Below, piece after piece: positions 17,397 through 26,317 of a stretch of DNA of 64,000 bases. Position 1 is the first letter of the stretch. The number at the start of each line of letters is the position of its first letter. The position numbers and the translations under genes were made by a program. Under the pieces are notes generated by a model, which had not been told where the DNA came from, ran no database searches, and worked only from the letters and a program-made list of their open reading frames with translations. The DNA is from Moduliflexus sp964602655 (GTDB taxonomy: Bacteria > Moduliflexota > Moduliflexia > Moduliflexales > Moduliflexaceae), in NCBI GenBank assembly GCA_964602655.1, contig CAZRSF010000013.1, positions 31,447 to 95,446 on the forward strand, in the 5' to 3' direction.

Positions 17397-18785
17397 TTAT
17401 GGGATTTCGTACTCCTTCAATTTATACATCAACGCGCGATGGCTGATTTCCAGAAGTTTTGCGGCATGTGTCCGATTATTGTTGGTATGCGCGAGTGCGC
17501 GTGTAATCAGTAATCGCTCCGTCATTACGGTCACATCACGCAGCACTGTTTTGAGCGACAGGAGCGATTCCGGAATGGTCAACGCGATATCGGATTGCGT
17601 TTTGCGTAATTCTTCCGGTAGATATTCCATTGTAATAACCATTCCCTCGGTCATCACAACAGCTCGTTCCATGACGTTCTCTAATTCGCGGACATTACCG
17701 CGCCATTCGTATTCCAATAACAATCTCATCGCTTCCGGGGCGATGTCGCGAATCTGTTTCCCGGTTTCCGCGGTGAATTTTTTTAAAAAATGCCGGACAA
17801 GCAATGCGATGTCTTCACGCCGTTCTCGCAACGGCGGCAGATGAATCGGCACGACGTTCAACCGGTAAAACAGGTCTTCCCGAAAGATGCCGTCTTTGAC
17901 GGCTTCGGTGAGATTGCGAGACGTCGCAGCAATCACGCGCACATCCACGGTGACGGTGCGGGTATCGCCGACCTTGCGAATTTCGCTTTCTTGCAGGAAC
18001 CGCAGTAATTTGACCTGAAGCGCGACCGGGAGTTCGCCGATTTCATCCAGAAACAGCGTGCCTTGATGCGCCTGCAAAATCAGGCCGGAATGATGGCTGA
18101 TCGCGCCAGTAAACGCGCCTTTGATATGCCCGAACAATTCGCTTTCCAGCAGTTCGTGCGGAATGGCCGCGCAATTGACCGCGACAAAGGGAGCGTCGCG
18201 CCGGTTGCCGACGTAATGCACGGCTCTGGCGACGAGTTCTTTACCCGTGCCGCTTTCGCCGGTCACAAGCACGGTGGTTTTATAATCTGAAATTTTTTGA
18301 ATTTTTTTGAAAATATCCTGCATCCCCGCACTTTTTCCGATAATATTTTCGAAGTGATATTTTTTTTCGACCTCCTGGCGGAGAAATTGATTTTCCAAAC
18401 GCAACCGCTCGCGTTCTTCCGCTTTTTTCAATGTCAGCAGAATTTCATCCTGTTTGAAGGGTTTCATCACATAGTCGTACGCGCCCTGTTTCATGGCCTG
18501 AATCGCCGTATCCATCGAGCCGAACGCCGAAATCATGATGACCGGAATATTCGGAGAGGATTCGATGACAGAGGCTAACACATCCAACCCGCTCACTTTC
18601 GGCATTTTAATATCGCAGATCACGAAATCGAAATGCCCCTGATGGACTTTCTGAATGCCTTCTTCGCCGTCTGCGGCCTGTTCGACCTGATAGCCCTCAT
18701 CTTCCAAAATGAGTTGCAGCATATAACGAATATTTTCTTCATCATCAATCACTAATACGCGTTTTTGTTCCATACGTTGTTGCAT
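17397..18785 (-). CDS. NtrC-family sigma-54-dependent response regulator
   Basis: The 462-residue protein has the full NtrC plan. The receiver domain (8-125) has acidic pocket D14/D15, phosphoacceptor D58 and Lys in MKPF. The AAA+ domain (about 145-380) has Walker A GESGTGKE, the sigma-54 loop GAFTGA and Walker B GTLFLDEIGEL. The C-terminal Fis-type helix-turn-helix is HAAKLLEISHRALMYKLKEY. GAFTGA is intact, so it should activate sigma-54 promoters. It follows the sensor kinase gene by eight bases. The first ATG has AGGGAG only two bases upstream, so an ATG at 18773 is an alternative start. Target genes cannot be named from sequence; a pilR-like role is possible. Confidence 0.9.
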   Translation of the reverse strand: MQQRMEQKRVLVIDDEENIRYMLQLILEDEGYQVEQAADGEEGIQKVHQGHFDFVICDIKMPKVSGLDVLASVIESSPNIPVIMISAFGSMDTAIQAMKQGAYDYVMKPFKQDEILLTLKKAEERERLRLENQFLRQEVEKKYHFENIIGKSAGMQDIFKKIQKISDYKTTVLVTGESGTGKELVARAVHYVGNRRDAPFVAVNCAAIPHELLESELFGHIKGAFTGAISHHSGLILQAHQGTLFLDEIGELPVALQVKLLRFLQESEIRKVGDTRTVTVDVRVIAATSRNLTEAVKDGIFREDLFYRLNVVPIHLPPLRERREDIALLVRHFLKKFTAETGKQIRDIAPEAMRLLLEYEWRGNVRELENVMERAVVMTEGMVITMEYLPEELRKTQSDIALTIPESLLSLKTVLRDVTVMTERLLITRALAHTNNNRTHAAKLLEISHRALMYKLKEYEIP

Positions 18786-18793
18786 TGCTCCCT

Positions 18794-20233
18794 TTAGATA
18801 GCCTCTGGCTCAGACGATTCCTGCTTGGCGTCTTTTTTTCTCGACGGGGGCAGCACAATTAACGCCTCTGTGCCGCGTCCGACCTGGCTTGTGATCTCGA
18901 TTTCTCCGTGGAATGATTCAATAATCCGATGACATAACGACAGCCCTAATCCCATCCCCTTTCCCGGCTCTTTGGTCGTAAAGAACGGATCGAACACGCT
19001 TGGAAGAATTTCCTCCGGGATGCCGCAGCCAGTATCAGCGATCTGAATGGCGATCACTTCCGAGCCGCCAATCATGGTCGCGGATTCGCGAATTCGTCGT
19101 GACGTTGAAATCGTAATTTTACCAGCGGTTTCGATGGCGTCAATACTATTTTGAATGATATTCGAACACACCGCCTGGAGTTTGTTCGCATCTACGTCGG
19201 CCAGCATCGGAAATTCGGTCAAATGAAGCTGGAATTCGATCTGCTTTTCTCTGACGGATGGAAATTGCGCCATCATTTTTTGTACGACCTGATTCACATC
19301 TATTTTTTGGATATTCAGCGTATGCGGGCGCGAAAAAGTCACTAATTCTTGAATGATTCCCCGAATGCGTTCGATTTCGCGGACGATTCGCGGTAGGAGA
19401 TCGGCGCGTTTTTTTTCGTCCACCTTTCCTTTTTGCAAGACTTCGACATATCCCAATACCGCGCTGAGCGGATTGCCGATTTCATGGGCGATTCCTGCGG
19501 ATAAATAGCCTAAGGAGGCAAGCTTTTCGGAGAGATACAATTCTTTCCGCGTTCGCCGCAGTTGCAGGTGCGCTTCCTCCACGGCAACGACATATTCTTC
19601 GACCTGCTGCTGTTTTGCGGCGAGGCGTTGAGAAAATCTCAGGATAATCGACATGATGGCTAAGAGCATCATTCCAGCAATCGCCACAACTGTCAGATAG
19701 AGCGTAATATGCATGATATTCATATAACGCTCTACTGTATAAGTCCATTTATAGATGCCGCGCAACGTGTATTCTGAGGCACCAAGAGACATCGGCAGCG
19801 TAATCAGACATCCGCCGGAAGCACGTCCGCTGTTATCAGGGCGATGATCATCGCTATCGTTTGTAGATTCCGATAAAAAAAGGCTCGTGACGATGGATGA
19901 AAAATGCGGAGCTTCTATTGCCCATACGATGCGTCCTTCTCTGTCATAGATGCTTAATTCAATCAGCAGCAGCGCATCCTGAAAAAATGCCGAACAAAGC
20001 GCTTCCAATTCTGCTGCCATATTCCTTTCGGTATATTCACTCGCCAAAATCCGCTGCCGAAGCATTTCCAATTCTGCGTGATGCGCCCGATATTCCTCTC
20101 TCATCCGTATCTGATAACGTTGCTGGCTCAACAGAAATATCAGCACATTTGTCATAACGACCGCAAGTAAAATCAGGGCGATGACTTGTTTCGATAACGA
20201 AGAAAACCATGGAAAAAACGACTTGCCAGCCAT
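18794..20233 (-). CDS. Membrane sensor histidine kinase, NtrB/ZraS type
   Basis: The protein is about 479 residues from the ATG at 20233; a TTG six bases earlier is an alternative start. Two membrane helices (about 12-33 and 175-203) bracket a periplasmic sensor domain of some 140 residues with no recognised fold. The kinase core has H-box SAGIAHEIGNPLSAV (His near 250), N-box QNSIDAIE, G1 DTGCGIPEE, F-box FDPFFTTKEPGKG and G2 MGLGLSL. It is encoded just upstream of the NtrC-type regulator and is its evident partner. The signal it senses is unknown. Confidence 0.88.
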   Translation of the reverse strand: MAGKSFFPWFSSLSKQVIALILLAVVMTNVLIFLLSQQRYQIRMREEYRAHHAELEMLRQRILASEYTERNMAAELEALCSAFFQDALLLIELSIYDREGRIVWAIEAPHFSSIVTSLFLSESTNDSDDHRPDNSGRASGGCLITLPMSLGASEYTLRGIYKWTYTVERYMNIMHITLYLTVVAIAGMMLLAIMSIILRFSQRLAAKQQQVEEYVVAVEEAHLQLRRTRKELYLSEKLASLGYLSAGIAHEIGNPLSAVLGYVEVLQKGKVDEKKRADLLPRIVREIERIRGIIQELVTFSRPHTLNIQKIDVNQVVQKMMAQFPSVREKQIEFQLHLTEFPMLADVDANKLQAVCSNIIQNSIDAIETAGKITISTSRRIRESATMIGGSEVIAIQIADTGCGIPEEILPSVFDPFFTTKEPGKGMGLGLSLCHRIIESFHGEIEITSQVGRGTEALIVLPPSRKKDAKQESSEPEAI

Positions 20234-20605
20234 AATCAACGCCTATTCTTTAAGAAATCAAAATTATTATTGACAATTGACATAATTTATAAAAAAAATG
20301 TTGCATAAAATATCCCCTTTTACTCTAATGAAGCAGAGTGGATACGTTCGGGGGCTGACATCCTCATCTGCATGACACGGTTTCCGCGATGTCCGAAAGA
20401 TGCCCGCGTGTCGAGTATCTTCGTGACTTTATAGACGTTACGTAAACAAATTTTTATTTGTCAACAACAAAGAGCATAAAAGACGCGGTTTATAGAAGAA
20501 ACGCGCGTTGTTACGCCCCACATCGTGCGAATCGTTCGCAAAAGATTCGGAATCACACTTCCAGTAAAGCTTATGAACTTTATGCGTAAAGGTAAGTGAA
20601 CGCTT
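20234..20605. other. Divergent intergenic region
   Basis: This 372-base gap lies between the divergent sensor kinase and zinc-ribbon genes. The first 60 bases beside the kinase gene are very AT-rich, with two overlapping TTGACA boxes on the plus strand (about 20270-20283) but no matching -10 at normal spacing. I see no gene, riboswitch or clear hairpin. It presumably holds promoters for both genes. Confidence 0.45.
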
Positions 20606-22804
20606 ATGATAGACATCAAATGCCCAACATGTTCAACGCAATACCGAATCAGTGATTCACAAATAGCACACGTCACCAAACTACGATGCAAGAAATGCAA
20701 TACTGTCTTCCATTTGCAGGATCAATTAAACCCGTTAGAACAAGAACACTCAGCGGATGCGCATTCTGCATCAGATGCCGCAACGTTAGCATTTGATTTG
20801 TCGAAAATTCAGTTAGAGTATCCTCAACCTGAGACAGACGAAGAGACATCCCTGCATGTCAACGTAGGCGAGATGAATTTCGATGCTGCCCCTGCTTCCA
20901 ACGCTTCGAACTCTCAATTAGATGATGTTTTCGGCTCGTTTTTTCCAGGAACGACAGCCCCCTCAGAAACAGAAGAAGACGTTGAAATCGAAGATCATAT
21001 CAGCGCTCCGCTTCAACAATCAGGTTTGGACGGTACCCAATTTTCCTCCTTCTCTTTTTCGTTTGATCAGGAGGAAGGCGGAGGACAAGACCTTTCAGAT
21101 GCGCCGACAATGGATTTTTCTTTTAGCGCCGCCATCCCTGAAACTTCAGAGGAAGAAGAGGAGGAATCTGGCGAGAATGTCGAAGAAGGAGGGCAAGAGG
21201 AACAGCCTGACGGGCAGAACTTAGACCTTTCGTTAGGGGCGGTAGAAATTGCTGGCGATCTGACGGGAGAATTGCCCGTCACATTTGACAATCAGGCGGA
21301 AGAAGCCGCATTTCCTTCTTATGGCTCAGAAGACGCTGTTTCCGATGAATATGCCGCGTTAGCAGAAGAACTCTCGACCTGCTGCATTGACAGCCTGGCA
21401 ATGGGATTACCGCGATGCGAATTATGTGGCAAAGACCTTAAAGGGAAAGACCCGCGAGCAGCACAAGAGCTTCAAAAACGCCGGCGGCAGCAATTGAAAC
21501 AAGAACTCAGCGGTGGAAACGTTCAAGTCGGATTTGCAGATGAGCAGACTGGAGAAGCCCATGTTCGTCATATTCACGTAACTGAAGATTTTTCTGATGT
21601 TGAAAAAGCCCTGGATGACTTAGCCAGCGGAACATTTCATCATACGCTGAAGAAAAAAGAAGCAAAAAAACATCTTCAAAAAACGTTCCGGCAGCTTGTC
21701 GCAGGAGCCATCGGCCTTGTCGTGCTTGTCGGCATTGTGTTTGTCTTTTTGCTGCCCTCCCAACACGAAAAACTCGAAGCGCGTTATAATGAAATCATGG
21801 GACAGGAAGAAATAGACCCTAAAACATTGGTTCAACTCTTTTTTGACGCGATCATCGCGAAAGATCAGGACATCTTCAGCCGGGTATCCGCGTTGCAGGC
21901 TCTCCCAGCCTATTCCTCCGCTAAAATCATGACCGTTGGAGAGGAATACGAAAATATGTCAATCGGCGCTCCAGGGAAGAAAAAACTATCGTTGGAAAAA
22001 GACATCGCCGATCTTGAAACACAAATTCAAGGGAAATCTGCTTTAGTGCAAGAATATAGCGCCAAAAACCTTTCTCCTACCATATTAGAAGAAAAGATCG
22101 CTTCTGATGAACAAAAGCTCGCAGATTTGAAACAAGAGTTTGCCGAAAAGGATGCGGAGAATAGAAAAAAGAATGATCGCCTGCAAACAGAGTTACAGGA
22201 TATTGATCGAGACCTGAAGAAAGCTCGCGACGATGCCAGAAAATATATTGATAAAACCGATGACGTAGGAAAAGCGATCTATAACAGGGCCGTAACGAAT
22301 CAGCGGTTTTTAAATGAGAAAAAAGATAAACTTTTGATACAGTTTCGTGAAGAACAGCAGAAATATCAACAACTTCATAATGAGTTGGAAGGAGAATATC
22401 AGCCACAGTTTCTTCGATTAGAAGAGCGTTTAGCCACAGAAAGGGCGTTATTAAAAGAAGCGAAGCAACTTCTGGATAAGAAAAATTCGCCTGTCGTGCT
22501 TCTTACGAAAGAAATTGAGCGTTTATCTCACACGCAAACGGCTAAAAAGGAGGAGCTTGAGCAAGTCACAGCACAATTATCGCAAGCGCTCGTATTCTTT
22601 GCCAATCAACCGGATTATCAAGATATTGTGAATCAGCAGCAAGATTGTGAATTTTCTCATGTCAGTAAAAATGTTGCTGTCGCTGTAAAAGGTGAAGACA
22701 ATCAAGAGCAGCAAATATCTGTCGTCCTGAAGCGGTATGAGGCGGTCACTCCAGATAAAAAGACCTTTCGAAGTCCCTGGCTTGTGGAAAAAATTGCGCA
22801 GTGA
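20606..22804 (+). CDS. Zinc-ribbon (MJ0042-type) membrane-anchored coiled-coil protein
   Basis: The 732-residue protein starts with an MJ0042-like zinc ribbon (Cys6, Cys9, Cys28, Cys31). An acidic, low-complexity region of over 200 residues follows, then a second CxxC pair (CELCGKDL, near 270). One membrane helix lies at about 364-386 (GAIGLVVLVGIVFVFLLPS). The extracytoplasmic part contains a small domain and a long coiled coil (about 450-680). MJ0042 ribbons are frequent at the N-terminus of bacterial membrane proteins of unknown role. The TGA overlaps the GTG start of ksgA (GTGA), so translation is coupled. I do not assign a function. Confidence 0.7.
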   Translation: MIDIKCPTCSTQYRISDSQIAHVTKLRCKKCNTVFHLQDQLNPLEQEHSADAHSASDAATLAFDLSKIQLEYPQPETDEETSLHVNVGEMNFDAAPASNASNSQLDDVFGSFFPGTTAPSETEEDVEIEDHISAPLQQSGLDGTQFSSFSFSFDQEEGGGQDLSDAPTMDFSFSAAIPETSEEEEEESGENVEEGGQEEQPDGQNLDLSLGAVEIAGDLTGELPVTFDNQAEEAAFPSYGSEDAVSDEYAALAEELSTCCIDSLAMGLPRCELCGKDLKGKDPRAAQELQKRRRQQLKQELSGGNVQVGFADEQTGEAHVRHIHVTEDFSDVEKALDDLASGTFHHTLKKKEAKKHLQKTFRQLVAGAIGLVVLVGIVFVFLLPSQHEKLEARYNEIMGQEEIDPKTLVQLFFDAIIAKDQDIFSRVSALQALPAYSSAKIMTVGEEYENMSIGAPGKKKLSLEKDIADLETQIQGKSALVQEYSAKNLSPTILEEKIASDEQKLADLKQEFAEKDAENRKKNDRLQTELQDIDRDLKKARDDARKYIDKTDDVGKAIYNRAVTNQRFLNEKKDKLLIQFREEQQKYQQLHNELEGEYQPQFLRLEERLATERALLKEAKQLLDKKNSPVVLLTKEIERLSHTQTAKKEELEQVTAQLSQALVFFANQPDYQDIVNQQQDCEFSHVSKNVAVAVKGEDNQEQQISVVLKRYEAVTPDKKTFRSPWLVEKIAQ

Positions 22805-23628
22805 GACAAAAATTAGGGCAGCACTTCTTAGTTGACGAGAGCGTTCGAGAACGCATCCTGATGTCAGCCGATATTCATCAAACGGATATTGTGCTCGAAG
22901 TTGGTCCCGGGCAAGGGGTACTGACAAGACTCTTAGCTCGCCAGGCAAAAGCAGTTATTGCCGTCGAGTTCGATCAGAACTTGATTGAGATATTACAAGG
23001 CATTTTTGGGAATTCACCTCATGTTCACATCATGCATGGAGATGCCCGGCATCTGAACTATCAGACAGTCGTTGGCGACTATCTTTCGTCATCCTCAATT
23101 CAGCAACGAGTCAAAGTCGTCGCGAATCTTCCGTACTACGCTGCGACGACGATTGTTCTCTCATTGTTTCAATTTCCTCACATCATTGACTCATGTACGC
23201 TGATGTTCCAAAAAGAAGTCGCTGAACGCATTACTGCGCCTCCCGGCAGTAAAACGTATGGTTCGCTTTCCGTGATCTGTCAATATTACAGCAATGTACG
23301 TTACGGCTTTACCGTTCCGCCATCAGCATTTCGTCCCGCTCCTAAAGTCGAATCCGCTGTTATTCATCTGAACGTGTATCCACATCCGCCGATTCATGTT
23401 CAGGATGAAACATTTTTCCTACAGCTTGTCAAAAACGCCTTTCTGACCCGTCGCAAGATGCTCAAAAATGCTCTCATCAGAAATATGACCGGCGCCACAT
23501 GTCTTCCTATACATATACATGATGCCTTTGCTTATCTTGATCTTCCCGAACACGTTCGCGCAGAAGATTTGTCAGTGCAAGAATTTGCAGATTTAAGCAA
23601 CCTGCTATTCTCCTATCAGGCAGCATAA
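22801..23628 (+). CDS. rsmA: 16S rRNA dimethyladenosine transferase RsmA/KsgA
   Basis: RsmA dimethylates A1518 and A1519 of helix 45 in 16S rRNA during 30S maturation, using SAM. The 275-residue protein has the family start KLGQHFLVDESV, motif I EVGPGQGVLT (about 33-42), motif II VIAVEFDQN, catalytic NLPYYA (about 110) and the C-terminal helical domain with PPSAFRPAPKVESAV. The start codon is a GTG within the upstream stop, with no independent ribosome site, so its expression should depend on the zinc-ribbon gene. A strong hairpin follows the stop. Confidence 0.93.
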   Translation: MRQKLGQHFLVDESVRERILMSADIHQTDIVLEVGPGQGVLTRLLARQAKAVIAVEFDQNLIEILQGIFGNSPHVHIMHGDARHLNYQTVVGDYLSSSSIQQRVKVVANLPYYAATTIVLSLFQFPHIIDSCTLMFQKEVAERITAPPGSKTYGSLSVICQYYSNVRYGFTVPPSAFRPAPKVESAVIHLNVYPHPPIHVQDETFFLQLVKNAFLTRRKMLKNALIRNMTGATCLPIHIHDAFAYLDLPEHVRAEDLSVQEFADLSNLLFSYQAA

Positions 23629-23638
23629 AAAAAAACAA

Positions 23639-23667
23639 CACCCCGTCAGGATGACCTGAACGGGGTG
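23639..23667. terminator. Bidirectional intrinsic terminator between rsmA and efp
   Basis: Arms CACCCCGTCAGG and CCTGAACGGGGTG pair with a single-base bulge around ATGA. On the minus strand the hairpin is followed by TTGTTTTTTTTT (complement of 23628-23638), an excellent terminator for efp. On the plus strand the T-content downstream is weaker, but it should also end the rsmA transcript. Confidence 0.85.
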
Positions 23668-23692
23668 GAAAATGTTCTTCTTGAAATTGGGA

Positions 23693-24256
23693 CTATTTCG
23701 TCACGCGTTCGATATACTCTCCTGTGCGTGTATCAACTTTGACAACATCTCCGATATTCAGAAACAGCGGAACCTGAACAGTTGCTCCCGTTTCCAAGTT
23801 CGCCGTTTTTGTTCCGCCAGAAGCGGTGTCTCCGCGAAGCCCAGGGTCTGTCTGCGCTATTTTTAAGTTCACGAACGTCGGTGGCTCAACTCCAATCGGT
23901 CGTTCATTATAAAACAACATTGTTACAACAATATTTTCTTGCAAGTAATTTTTGCAATTGCCTAATTGATCTTCGGTCAGGAATAACTGCTCATACGTCT
24001 CCGTGTCCATAAAGTGATATTCGCCATCGCTCGCATATAAATACTGCATCTGTTTTTCTTCGAGATGCGGTTTTCCTACTTTTTCACCTGACCGAAATGT
24101 TTTTTCCAACACGCTTCCCGATAACAAACTTTTCATCTTCGTTCGAACAAAAGCTCCGCCTTTGCCAGGTTTCACATGTTGAAATTCCACAATAATAAAA
24201 GGCTCATTGTCTATCTCGATTTTTAAACCATTTCTGAATTGATTTGTTCCGTACAT
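23693..24256 (-). CDS. efp: Translation elongation factor P
   Basis: EF-P rescues ribosomes stalled on polyproline. Three beta-barrel domains are evident. Domain I has NGLKIEIDNEPFIIVEFQHVKPGKG, with the modified-lysine site at K32, and the C-terminal domain ends GDVVKVDTRTGEYIERV. Starting at 24256 gives 187 residues and places the Lys loop exactly as in EF-P of Bacillus type (QHVKPGKG). The upstream in-frame ATG at 24286 would add ten residues atypical of the family. Neither start has a good ribosome site. No epmA/epmB-type modification gene is nearby. Confidence 0.92.
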   Translation of the reverse strand: MYGTNQFRNGLKIEIDNEPFIIVEFQHVKPGKGGAFVRTKMKSLLSGSVLEKTFRSGEKVGKPHLEEKQMQYLYASDGEYHFMDTETYEQLFLTEDQLGNCKNYLQENIVVTMLFYNERPIGVEPPTFVNLKIAQTDPGLRGDTASGGTKTANLETGATVQVPLFLNIGDVVKVDTRTGEYIERVTK

Positions 24257-24383
24257 ACGTAATTCGTTCAAAACCTCATAATGCATACCATGTAAAAGAA
24301 GAAAGGATCATAAAGCCATTTCCCCTTTCGCTTCATGATCCAAGACTTCGCATTCGTACATCATACACATTACACAGCTAATG

Positions 24384-26198
24384 TTATTCTCGTCCTTCTA
24401 TATAGGCTTGTAAGGCTTTTGTTTCCTCCAATACCTGTCTAATTGTTTTATTTGCCGAATCGTTTTTGAGGAGTTTTTGATAAATCGTCATCGCCTCTTC
24501 GAAAAGGTCTTGTTTGATATATAACTCGGCCAATGAAGTAGATGGAAGTTCTCCTTCTTCCCCGATATTTTCACTTTCGAATTCCTCGATAATCGCCTCT
24601 TCTTCACCAACCTCCTCAAGTTCCTCTTCTTCAGCCATTTCGATGTCAGCAATGGCTTCTTCCTCTTCTAAGCGCGTCTCCGTCGCATCAGCATCTTCGA
24701 TAATTCCAACTGATGGGCTATCTTTAAGCAACTCTTGTTCGAAGACATCAAAATCAAAATCTTGAAAGACATCGCCTTCTGCCACCTCTTCAGTCTCTTC
24801 TTCACTACCGGCAATGCCGAAATCCTGAAAGATTGAAGACTTCTCTTCCGCGTCTTCTTCAATCTCTTCGATCATCTCAGCATCTTCAACAGGCAGCGAT
24901 TCAGACCCTTCTTCTAATTCGATGTCCTCCGAAAATTCTTCAATCTCTTCTTCTGTCTCGAACTCCTCTGGAAGATCTTCGATTTCTTCCTCTACATCCT
25001 CGATTTCCTCAGGCAATTCTTCAATTCCTTCATCTGCGTCGATATCCTCAGAAAATTCCTCGATTTCTTCAGGAAATTCTTCAATCTCAACGGCCTCTTC
25101 AACATCTGTCAGTTCCTCCATGCCGGGAACGCCGTCAAGATCAATCATTCCTTCAAGATCGTTTTCATCGGTTTCGAGCAATTCGGGTATCTCTTCTTCA
25201 TCCGTCAGTTCGCTTTCTTCAATCGCCTCTTCCGACTCCAACAAGCCCATCAATTCATCTAACTCGCCCTCATTGCTTTCGTCAAGTCCATTATCGCTGT
25301 CTGAGGTATATTTACTGTCTGACAACTCCTGAAAAATTTGTGACACTAATTCATCTTCAGTTTCAACAATTTCCTCAAGCATTTCCTCTTCTTCGACTTC
25401 TTCAGCAGGCTCTTCTTCAACTTCTTCGATTTCCTCAAAATCTTCTGAACTTACCTCTTCGATCTCGTCCTCAATTTCTTCGATATCCTCAATGTCTTCC
25501 TCTGGCTCAATGGCTGGTTCTTCTTCAAGAATATCCTCTATCGGCTCGAACTCGCCGATATCTTCCGGCATTTCTGGCTCCACAATGTCTTCTTCGATTT
25601 CTTCAAGTTCTTCCTCTTCCAAATCAGTAATTTCCTCAAGCTCTTCATTTTCTTCGAATTCGCCGAATTCATCTGCTGGCGATACGGCAATCGTTGCCGC
25701 AGCAGCGGGAACTGGTTTAGGGGCAGACCGTGGCGGAATCACAGCCGTTCCTGCGCCATACAGGACGAAAAGATCACGACCAAGCAGCTTGCCGATATAA
25801 TCCAGCATCACTTTGCATTCAGGATCATCCGGCTTGATGCGATAGGCGAAACCGAAACGTTCCGCCGCTTTTTCGGAATCCTGCTTCTGCATCGCGATCT
25901 CACCTAAAAGCTTGTACGCCACGAAATTCCCGGTATCCTGTCGAATAACCTCTTCGAATTCACGAGTGGCATCCTCAACCTGACCTTGCGTCAAATAGAC
26001 TCGCGCCATAGCCAGACGCGCCTCAACATACGCCGGGTGACGGGTTAATCCATCCCGCAGAATTTTCGTGGCCTCTTCAGCGACGCCTAACTTGCGATAC
26101 AATTCCGCCAGCGTCAGAAATTCCCGCGAATTCGGGTCTTTCTGCATGATATCTTTATATCTGTCAATCTGAGCTAACAGCTCTTGATCTAATGACAT
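24384..26198 (-). CDS. TPR protein with very long acidic middle region
   Basis: The 604-residue, apparently cytoplasmic protein has TPRs at residues 1-140 (FLTLAELYRKLGVAEEATKIL and following). A Pro/Ala linker follows. Then comes a 370-residue region composed largely of Glu, Asp, Ile and Leu in short repeats such as EEIEE and EEFSED. A final TPR pair lies at 550-604 (LAELYIKQDLFEEAMTIYQKLL). No signal peptide, LysM or membrane helix is seen. It is downstream of the pil operon in the same direction. The acidic-plus-TPR layout recalls FimV-type pilus hub proteins, but the family is not the same by sequence. An interaction scaffold is the safest reading. Confidence 0.65.
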   Translation of the reverse strand: MSLDQELLAQIDRYKDIMQKDPNSREFLTLAELYRKLGVAEEATKILRDGLTRHPAYVEARLAMARVYLTQGQVEDATREFEEVIRQDTGNFVAYKLLGEIAMQKQDSEKAAERFGFAYRIKPDDPECKVMLDYIGKLLGRDLFVLYGAGTAVIPPRSAPKPVPAAAATIAVSPADEFGEFEENEELEEITDLEEEELEEIEEDIVEPEMPEDIGEFEPIEDILEEEPAIEPEEDIEDIEEIEDEIEEVSSEDFEEIEEVEEEPAEEVEEEEMLEEIVETEDELVSQIFQELSDSKYTSDSDNGLDESNEGELDELMGLLESEEAIEESELTDEEEIPELLETDENDLEGMIDLDGVPGMEELTDVEEAVEIEEFPEEIEEFSEDIDADEGIEELPEEIEDVEEEIEDLPEEFETEEEIEEFSEDIELEEGSESLPVEDAEMIEEIEEDAEEKSSIFQDFGIAGSEEETEEVAEGDVFQDFDFDVFEQELLKDSPSVGIIEDADATETRLEEEEAIADIEMAEEEELEEVGEEEAIIEEFESENIGEEGELPSTSLAELYIKQDLFEEAMTIYQKLLKNDSANKTIRQVLEETKALQAYIEGRE

Positions 26199-26272
26199 AG
26201 TTCGTTATTACCCCTTTTTCAGGCTGACCGTTCCCTTTGTTCTGCTCTTTTTCAACGATACTATAAAAACTG

Positions 26273-26304
26273 CTTGCAGAACAATGGGCGACTTGTTCTG
26301 CAAG
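26273..26304 (-). terminator. Intrinsic terminator of the Big-domain lipoprotein gene
   Basis: Perfect 12-base arms CTTGCAGAACAA and TTGTTCTGCAAG flank an 8-base loop. On the minus strand the hairpin is followed by CAGTTTTTATAG. It lies 14 bases beyond the stop at 26318 and separates that gene from the acidic TPR gene. Confidence 0.8.
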
Positions 26305-26317
26305 CGCAATCTTCTCT

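Noticed and set aside
16440..20605. Sigma-54 promoters near the NtrC-type system
   Set aside because: No TGGCAC-N5-TTGC arrangement was found in the intergenic parts; GG-N10-GC matches seen elsewhere lie inside coding sequence.
24922..25630. Long serine-rich and leucine/arginine-rich open frames opposite the acidic TPR gene
   Set aside because: They are antisense products of the GAA/GAG-rich acidic region; the opposite strand has TPR motifs and consistent coding character.
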